DNA from: Caulobacter sp.
Lineage (GTDB): Bacteria > Pseudomonadota > Alphaproteobacteria > Caulobacterales > Caulobacteraceae
Assembly: GCF_017744445.1 (NCBI RefSeq)
Contig: NZ_JAGIBH010000004.1
Location: 124,001-188,000, forward strand
Direction: 5' to 3'
DNA: 64,000 bases
Shown: one piece after another, positions 58,830-64,000 of the stretch
How positions within the stretch are numbered: position 1 is the stretch's first letter
Layout: every line of letters starts with the position of its first letter
Translations under genes and position numbers: made by a program
The notes under the pieces: model-generated
The model's database searches: none
What the model was told of the DNA's origin: nothing
What the model saw: the letters and a program-made list of their open reading frames with translations, nothing else

Positions 58830-59603
58830 GTGACGTTCAGCTACAATCTGGTCCTGGCGCTCTTCCTCCTCGCACCGGGATTCGCCTTCGTCGCCGGGAT
58901 CTACGCCACCGGTCGCGCCGCGATCCACGAAGCGTCGCCGCCGCCGCCCAATTCGATCATGGCCCTGGCCATGGTCACCGGCGGCTCTCTCGTCGCCCAC
59001 ACTGTCGCTGCCGTCATCTTTCTCCTGTGCCACGTCCTCAACATGTGGACGCGGTGGCATTGGCCGACGCTGGATCCGAACCCCTATTACCAGGCCAGAC
59101 ATCTGGCCGCCGCCGACGGGCTGGCGACCTCGGCGAGCTTCGCCTGGATTCTCTCTCTGCTGACCCTGCTCTGCCTCGGGACCTATCTGGCCACCCGCGC
59201 CGTCATGAACAGCCCGATCGGGCGCAGCGAATTGATCGGCGGCGCGCTCTATGGCTGGTTCTGGCAGATCGAAAAGACCCAGGGCGCCTATGCCTACGTC
59301 TTGACGCAGTTCGAAAACGACCATGGAACCGTCGGCTACCAGGGGCTGCTCGAGTATGTGACCCTCGACGCCGAAAAGCAGATCTCGTCCCTGGTCTTGA
59401 CGCGCGCCGAGCCATTCAGCCTGACGGTGCTGGAAGATCGCCACATCCAGCGCACGCCCACCCCGCGCACCGACAAGAAGCTGCGGGTCCTGCTGACCAA
59501 GGCCGAGATCAAAAACATCGTCTACACCCCGCTGGTCTTCGAAGACGACCAGGGCGTCGAGGCCGACGACAGCGATCCGATCGTGGTGCTGGGCGGAGAC
59601 TGA
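58830..59603 (+). CDS. Membrane protein with cytosolic beta-rich domain (DUF6338-like)
   Basis: 257 aa, GTG start. Three hydrophobic segments in the first 130 residues (LVLALFLLAPGFAFVAGIYA, IMALAMVTGGSLVAHTVAAVIFLLCHVL, SFAWILSLLTLLCLGTYLA), then a soluble domain of about 120 residues rich in strands (GTVGYQGLLEYVTLD, SLVLTRAEPFSLTVLEDR, IVYTPLVFEDDQGVE). It recalls DUF6338 proteins but I am not sure. The function is unknown. Its isolated position with a tiny upstream gene suggests an accessory pair. Confidence 0.65.
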   Translation: MTFSYNLVLALFLLAPGFAFVAGIYATGRAAIHEASPPPPNSIMALAMVTGGSLVAHTVAAVIFLLCHVLNMWTRWHWPTLDPNPYYQARHLAAADGLATSASFAWILSLLTLLCLGTYLATRAVMNSPIGRSELIGGALYGWFWQIEKTQGAYAYVLTQFENDHGTVGYQGLLEYVTLDAEKQISSLVLTRAEPFSLTVLEDRHIQRTPTPRTDKKLRVLLTKAEIKNIVYTPLVFEDDQGVEADDSDPIVVLGGD

Positions 59604-59700
59604 CGCCGCCCACTTTTGTCTGACAATATTCTCAGCCTTCTGCGGTCATGCTAGGCATCGCTCCAACGGCGCGAACACAGCGCCCTGTGGGAGTGAAGTC

Positions 59701-61389
59701 ATGCGCAAAGGTGTTGGTCTCGGCTTGCTGGCCGCCCTGTCACTGACGAGCGCGGCCTTCGCTCAGACAACAGCGCCCCTGCCCGTCTCCATCACTGTCG
59801 ACGCCGGCAAGCCGCAGGAGGAGCTCCGTCCCATCTGGCGGTTCTTCGGCGCCGACGAGCCGAACTACGCGACGATGAAGGATGGGCGGAAGCTGCTGGG
59901 CCACCTGGGCGCGCTGAAGCCCAAGGCCGTCTATTTCCGCACCCACAACCTGCTGAACACCGGCGACGGGACCCCCGCCCTGAAGTGGGGCAGCACCAAT
60001 GTCTATACCGAGGACGCGCAAGGGAAGCCGATCTACAACTGGACCATCCTCGACCACCTGTTCGACACCTATCTGGCCGCCGGCGTGCGGCCCTACGTCC
60101 AGATCGGCTTCATGCCCAAGGCGCTGTCGACCAATCCCGAGCCCTACCAGCACGCCTGGCGGCCGGGCTTCGACTACAACCTGATCAGCGGCGGCTGGGG
60201 CTATCCGCCCAAGGACTACGACAAGTGGTCCGAGCTGGCCTACCAGTGGGTGCGCCACTGCATCGAGCGCTACGGCCAGGCCGAGGTCGAGACCTGGTAC
60301 TTCGAGGTCTGGAACGAGCCCAATGGCCCCGCCTACTGGAAGGGCACACCGCAGGAGTTCCACAAGCTGCACGACTACGCCATCGCTGGGGTGCGGCGCG
60401 CCCTGCCGACGGCGCGGGTGGGCGGTCCGGACGTGGCCGGCAGCGGCGGCCAGTTCATGGAGGACTTCCTCACCCACGTCGCCGACGGGACCAACTACGC
60501 CACCGGCCAGAAGGGCACGCCGACCGACTTCCTGGCCTTCCACGCCAAGGGCTCGCCGAAGTTCGTCGACGGCCACGTCCAGATGGGCATCGCCAACCAG
60601 CTGGCCGGCATCGACAAGGGTTTCTCGATGATCGCCGCCCGGCCGGCCCTGAAGGACAAGCCGATCGTCATCGGCGAGTCCGATCCGGAGGGCTGCGCCG
60701 CCTGCCAGGGCCCCAGCCTCAGCTATCGGAACGGCACGGTCTATTCCAGCTACACCGCCGCCAGCTTCGCGCGGAAGCACGACCTGGCCAAGCGGCGCGG
60801 GGTGACCCTGGACGGCGCCCTGACCTGGGCGTTCGAGTTCGAGGACCAGCCCTATTTCGCCGGCTTCCGGCAGCTGTCCAGCAACGGCCTGGACCTGGCC
60901 GTGGTGAATGTCTTCCGGATGTTCAGCCTGATGGGCCCGCGCCGCATCGAGGCGGTCAGCTCAGGCCAGATCCCGCTGGACGAGATCATCGCCCAGGGCG
61001 TGCGCGGCCGGCCCGATGTCGGCGCCCTGGCCAGCCTGGACAAGGACCGCGTGGCGATCATGGTCTGGAACTATCACGACGACGACGTGCCCGGTCCGGC
61101 CGCCGACGTCACCCTGGACTTGAAGGGTCTGCCCAAGGGCTTCGCGGGCGGCAAACTGACCCACTACCGGGTCGATCAGGACCACGGCAATGTCTACGGC
61201 GCCTGGCAGCGAATGGGCTCGCCCATGGCCCCGACCAAGGCCCAGTACGACGCCCTGGAAGCCGCCAGCGGTCTGGCCGTCATCGACGGCGCGGCGCCGA
61301 CCTGGAGCAAGACCGGCGCGACGCTGACCTTTCAGCTGCCGCGCCAGGGGGTGTCGCTGCTGGTGCTGGAGCGACTTAAATCTCAATAG
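59701..61389 (+). CDS. GH39-like beta-xylosidase, exported
   Basis: 562 aa with signal peptide (ending AFA-QT). TIM barrel with acid/base Glu206 in YFEVWNEPNGPAYWK and nucleophile Glu326 in IVIGESDPEGC, spaced as in GH39/GH-A enzymes; then a C-terminal beta-sandwich (DKDRVAIMVWNYHDD and LTFQLPRQGVSLLVLERL). It probably releases xylose from xylo-oligosaccharides in the periplasm. A GTGGGAG element precedes the ATG. A stand-alone gene. Confidence 0.88.
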   Translation: MRKGVGLGLLAALSLTSAAFAQTTAPLPVSITVDAGKPQEELRPIWRFFGADEPNYATMKDGRKLLGHLGALKPKAVYFRTHNLLNTGDGTPALKWGSTNVYTEDAQGKPIYNWTILDHLFDTYLAAGVRPYVQIGFMPKALSTNPEPYQHAWRPGFDYNLISGGWGYPPKDYDKWSELAYQWVRHCIERYGQAEVETWYFEVWNEPNGPAYWKGTPQEFHKLHDYAIAGVRRALPTARVGGPDVAGSGGQFMEDFLTHVADGTNYATGQKGTPTDFLAFHAKGSPKFVDGHVQMGIANQLAGIDKGFSMIAARPALKDKPIVIGESDPEGCAACQGPSLSYRNGTVYSSYTAASFARKHDLAKRRGVTLDGALTWAFEFEDQPYFAGFRQLSSNGLDLAVVNVFRMFSLMGPRRIEAVSSGQIPLDEIIAQGVRGRPDVGALASLDKDRVAIMVWNYHDDDVPGPAADVTLDLKGLPKGFAGGKLTHYRVDQDHGNVYGAWQRMGSPMAPTKAQYDALEAASGLAVIDGAAPTWSKTGATLTFQLPRQGVSLLVLERLKSQ

Positions 61390-61395
61390 TTTGGC

Positions 61396-63744
61396 CTAGA
61401 ACTCTTCCCACTCGCCCGGACGATTGCCCGGCGCGACCTTTAGGGCGCTGCTGCCCTGGACGTAGCGCTGGCGGAAGCTTTCCCGCGTGGGAGCCGCAGC
61501 CGGACGCGGAGCCGGCGCGGCGGGGCGACGCTCGACGCGGGCCGGCATCTCGTGGACCACCGCCCCGACCTGGAAGCGGCCGATCAGGCGTTCCAGCTCG
61601 GCGGCCTCGGTCGACAGCGCGTGGCTGGCTGCTGTCGACTGCTCGACCATGGCCGCGTTCTGCTGGGTGACCTGATCCATCTGGTTCACCGCCTGATTGA
61701 CCTCGGCCAGGCCGACGGCCTGCTCCTTGGACGAGGCGGCGATCTCGCCGACCAGTTCGTTGATCTCGGCGACCTGGGTGAGGATCTGCTCCAGGGTCTC
61801 GCCGGTCTCGCCGACCAGCTTCACGCCCTTGCCGACCTCGGCGGTCGAGGCGCTGATCAGGCCCTTGATCTCCTTGGCGGCGTCGGCGGAGCGCTGGGCC
61901 AGGGCCCGGACTTCCTGGGCGACCACCGCGAAGCCGCGACCGGCCTCGCCGGCGCGCGCGGCTTCAACGCCGGCGTTAAGGGCCAGCAGGTTGGTCTGGA
62001 AAGCGATCTCGTCAATGACGCCGATGATCTGGGTGATCGACTGCGACGACTTTTCGATGCCGCCCATGGCCACGACGGCTTCCTTGACCACCGCGCCGCT
62101 GCGTTCCGCAGCGGCTTTTGCGCTAATGGTGACTTGGCGGGCGCGCTCGGCGCCTTCCGAGCTGCGCTTCACGGTGGCGGTGATCTGGTCGAGGGCGGCG
62201 GCGGTCTGCTCCAGGCCAGCGGCCTGGCGTTCGGTGCGCTGCGAGAGGTCGTCGGCGGCGCTGCTGATCTCGGCGCAACCGCCCCGGATGCTGCGCGCGG
62301 CGGTCAGGATGCCGGCCATGGTCGCCTGCAGGCTCTCGACCGCAGCGTTGAAGTCGCGCGGCATCTTGGACGCGTCGCCCTGGAAGTCGTCCTCGCGCAT
62401 GCGCCAGATCAGGTCGCCGTCGGCCAGGCGCTCCATGCCTTCGCCCAGCGAGTGGACGGCCTTGGCTTGCGCGGCGGCGAAGGCTTGCGCCTCCTGCTCG
62501 TGGCGCTGACGTTCGATCTCGGCGGCGGCGCGCTCGGCCTCCTGCTCGGCCCGGCGGCGCTGGCCGTCGGCCAGATCGTGGCGGAAGCCGTCCAGGGCGC
62601 GAGCGATGGCGCCGATCTCGTCGCCGCCGTCGACGCCGGGCACGGCCTCGTCGTAGCGGCCGGCCGACAGCTTATCGACTGAGCGGGTCAGGCCGGTCAG
62701 CGGCTTCTTGACCAGGCTGGCGCTGGCGAAGAACAGCGCGGCCAGCACGGCGGCGGTGATCACCAAGCCGCCGACGAACAGGATCTTGGCCAAGCGGTCG
62801 GCCGGACCGGTGATGGCGGCCACCGGCACGTCCATGACCAGCGCCCAGGTCGTGTTCAGGGCCGGGATCGGCACGGGGCGGACGATGCGGGCCATCGGCA
62901 CGCCGTCCTCGACCACGCCTTTGATCTCGACGGCCGCGCCGCCGTCCAGGACGCTGCGGACCTCGTCGGCGCCGACATCGCTATAGGCCTGGGTGCGCTT
63001 GGAAGCGTCGGGGTGGGCAATCCACTTGCCGCTGGGCGACAGCATCATCACCCGACCACCGCCCAGGGGCTTCAGCTCGCCCAGGGTCTTGGAAACGCTG
63101 TCCAGGGCCATGTCCAGGCCGGCCACGCCAATGAACTGGCCGTGCGAGGTGACCGGATAGACCACCGAGGTCATCAGCACCGACTTGCCGGCCACGTCAT
63201 AGGAATAGGGCTCGACGACGGTCGACTTCCCGGTCTGCTTGGGCACGGCGTAGTACGGCTCGGCGTACTCGTTGCCCTGGTCCAGAGGCTGGAAGATCAC
63301 CTTGTCGCCGTCGTGCACCCAGTAGGGCGAGAAGTTGCCGGCCTTGTTCGAGCCCGAGGCGGTGTTGCCGGCGAACTCGGCGTCCTTGCCGTCAAAGGCG
63401 TTCGGCTCGGCCATGTACCAGCTGCCCAGCACCATGGCCGAGGACTCGGCATTGGGCTTCAGCATCTGGACCACCGTGGCGCGGTCGTGCATCCCGGCTT
63501 CGTGGGCCGCGCCGATCGAGACGGCCATCGACCGCACGGTCGACTGCACGCGGCCGATGTCGGCCTGCACGCTCTGGATCGCGTCGTCGGCGACGGCGCC
63601 GGCATAGCGGTTGGTCAGACCCGAGACGATGGTCGCCGTGTGCGACGACACCGCGACCGCCGCGGCGATCAGCAGGAAACCGATCGCGAGACCGGCCACC
63701 AGGATCAATTTCCAGGCGATGGTCAACCGACGGAACGCTGTCAT
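61396..63744 (-). CDS. Methyl-accepting chemotaxis protein with dCache sensor
   Basis: 782 aa. N-terminal helix ([20 protein letters not shown]), periplasmic dCache domain (about 40-310: [54 protein letters not shown]), second helix ([19 protein letters not shown]), HAMP, a Glu/Arg/Ala coiled coil, and the signalling hairpin [20 protein letters not shown]. The extreme C-terminus is EWEEF, like the CheR/CheB docking pentapeptide (NWETF in E. coli). CtrA-like sites lie upstream. Ligand unknown, likely an amino acid or small acid. Confidence 0.95.
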   Translation of the reverse strand: MTAFRRLTIAWKLILVAGLAIGFLLIAAAVAVSSHTATIVSGLTNRYAGAVADDAIQSVQADIGRVQSTVRSMAVSIGAAHEAGMHDRATVVQMLKPNAESSAMVLGSWYMAEPNAFDGKDAEFAGNTASGSNKAGNFSPYWVHDGDKVIFQPLDQGNEYAEPYYAVPKQTGKSTVVEPYSYDVAGKSVLMTSVVYPVTSHGQFIGVAGLDMALDSVSKTLGELKPLGGGRVMMLSPSGKWIAHPDASKRTQAYSDVGADEVRSVLDGGAAVEIKGVVEDGVPMARIVRPVPIPALNTTWALVMDVPVAAITGPADRLAKILFVGGLVITAAVLAALFFASASLVKKPLTGLTRSVDKLSAGRYDEAVPGVDGGDEIGAIARALDGFRHDLADGQRRRAEQEAERAAAEIERQRHEQEAQAFAAAQAKAVHSLGEGMERLADGDLIWRMREDDFQGDASKMPRDFNAAVESLQATMAGILTAARSIRGGCAEISSAADDLSQRTERQAAGLEQTAAALDQITATVKRSSEGAERARQVTISAKAAAERSGAVVKEAVVAMGGIEKSSQSITQIIGVIDEIAFQTNLLALNAGVEAARAGEAGRGFAVVAQEVRALAQRSADAAKEIKGLISASTAEVGKGVKLVGETGETLEQILTQVAEINELVGEIAASSKEQAVGLAEVNQAVNQMDQVTQQNAAMVEQSTAASHALSTEAAELERLIGRFQVGAVVHEMPARVERRPAAPAPRPAAAPTRESFRQRYVQGSSALKVAPGNRPGEWEEF

Positions 63745-63774
63745 TTCAAAGGTCTCCGGCCGCGAGCGATGGCG

Positions 63775-63826
63775 TTAACCATCTCATCGCGACCGAATCC
63801 TAAAGCCCGCGTTAACTACGCCGTAA
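63775..63826 (-). promoter_or_regulatory. CtrA-like sites and GANTC upstream of chemoreceptor
   Basis: TTAACCAT (63775-63782, the CtrA half-site octamer), GAATC (63795-63799) and TTAA-N7-GTAA (63812-63826, 7 of 8 to the CtrA box), all within 82 bases of the chemoreceptor start. Confidence 0.45.
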
Positions 63827-63868
63827 GGGCGCTGAACTGCGACAATCCGCGCGCTTCAACGGCTTACC

Positions 63869-64000
63869 CTAGCGCGAGAACCGGGCCTTAACTGGCGCAT
63901 AGGTGTCCCACACCTGGCCATCACTGACCGAGCGCAGCAGCTTGACGTACTCAGCATGGCTCCAGGCCAGCGGCGTCGCGCTGTCGGTGCCCTCGCCGCG
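63869..64000 (-). CDS. Glucoamylase-like (GH15) protein, C-terminal end (partial)
   Basis: The last 43 codons of a gene entering from beyond the right edge. The readable segment EGTDSATPLAWSHAEYVKLL followed by SVSDGQVWD matches the C-terminal end of bacterial glucan 1,4-alpha-glucosidases (GH15), which release glucose from alpha-glucans. The 5' part is outside the window, so catalytic residues cannot be checked. It is transcribed toward the chemoreceptor gene. Confidence 0.75.
   Translation of the reverse strand, partial: RGEGTDSATPLAWSHAEYVKLLRSVSDGQVWDTYAPVKARFSR

Overview
The window is GC-rich chromosomal DNA from a Caulobacter-type alphaproteobacterium. The strongest marker is an intact gcrA (the cell-cycle regulator paired with CcrM methylation), placed in the order gcrA / argD-argF / hslO / apaG / metZ / dcd. 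Supporting signs are TonB-dependent receptors, cellulose- and xylan-active hydrolases, GANTC sites in promoters, an exact alphaproteobacterial LexA box (GTTC-N7-GTTC) and a ROSE-like RNA thermometer. I see no prophage, insertion sequence, rRNA or CRISPR array. One tRNA gene, tRNA-Gly(CCC), is present. Most of the window reads as core chromosome with small accessory islands.

Layout. 1-5.5 kb: end of a TonB receptor, an EF-hand protein, a GH9 glycosidase, a winged-helix membrane regulator and an S9 peptidase. 5.6-11.6 kb: tRNA-Gly, an HD-domain protein, two TraB/GumN paralogues, an alpha/beta hydrolase, and a four-gene operon of membrane proteins plus a small HTH regulator with a clear palindromic operator. 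11.7-23.9 kb: dcd, metZ, apaG, hslO, an SGNH hydrolase, argF, argD, an ABC permease, gcrA, xseA, a DUF2093 protein and an M23 peptidase. 24-30.2 kb: response regulator, LpxL-type acyltransferase, PhrR-like regulator, hisN, lipase-like hydrolase, SCP2 protein and two tandem exported methyltransferase-fold proteins. 30.2-37.8 kb: a heat-shock Hsp20 gene, two large pentapeptide-repeat proteins, gpmA, kdsD, a phosphomannomutase and a GyrI-like protein. 37.9-46.9 kb: MmyB-type regulator, acetyltransferase, amidohydrolase, response regulator, exported MTA/SAH-nucleosidase-like protein, a RES-Xre toxin-antitoxin pair, upp and a two-subunit molybdenum hydroxylase. 47-54.4 kb: DUF47-Pit phosphate transport with a Pho box, Nudix hydrolase, SOS-box endonuclease III, DUF72, a frameshifted NTF2-like gene, a VanX-like dipeptidase, mmsA and a flavin reductase. 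54.4-64 kb: a three-gene GNAT/glycosyltransferase/JmjC-cupin operon, fRMsr, an accessory membrane pair, a GH39-like xylosidase, a chemoreceptor and the end of a glucoamylase-like gene.

Shared themes. Four copies of one inverted-repeat element (two facing hairpin arms with GAAA loops) lie between genes in the first 21 kb; three carry a GANTC site and the stems covary. The GH9, GH39 and glucoamylase genes, the TonB receptor and the chemoreceptor fit an oligotroph that lives on plant polymers. Several small systems carry their own visible control sequences: the HTH/membrane operon, the RES-Xre pair, the MmyB regulator, Hsp20 (sigma-32 promoter plus ROSE hairpin), Pit (Pho box) and the endonuclease (SOS box).

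All family calls come from reading motifs in the translated sequence; no database search was run.
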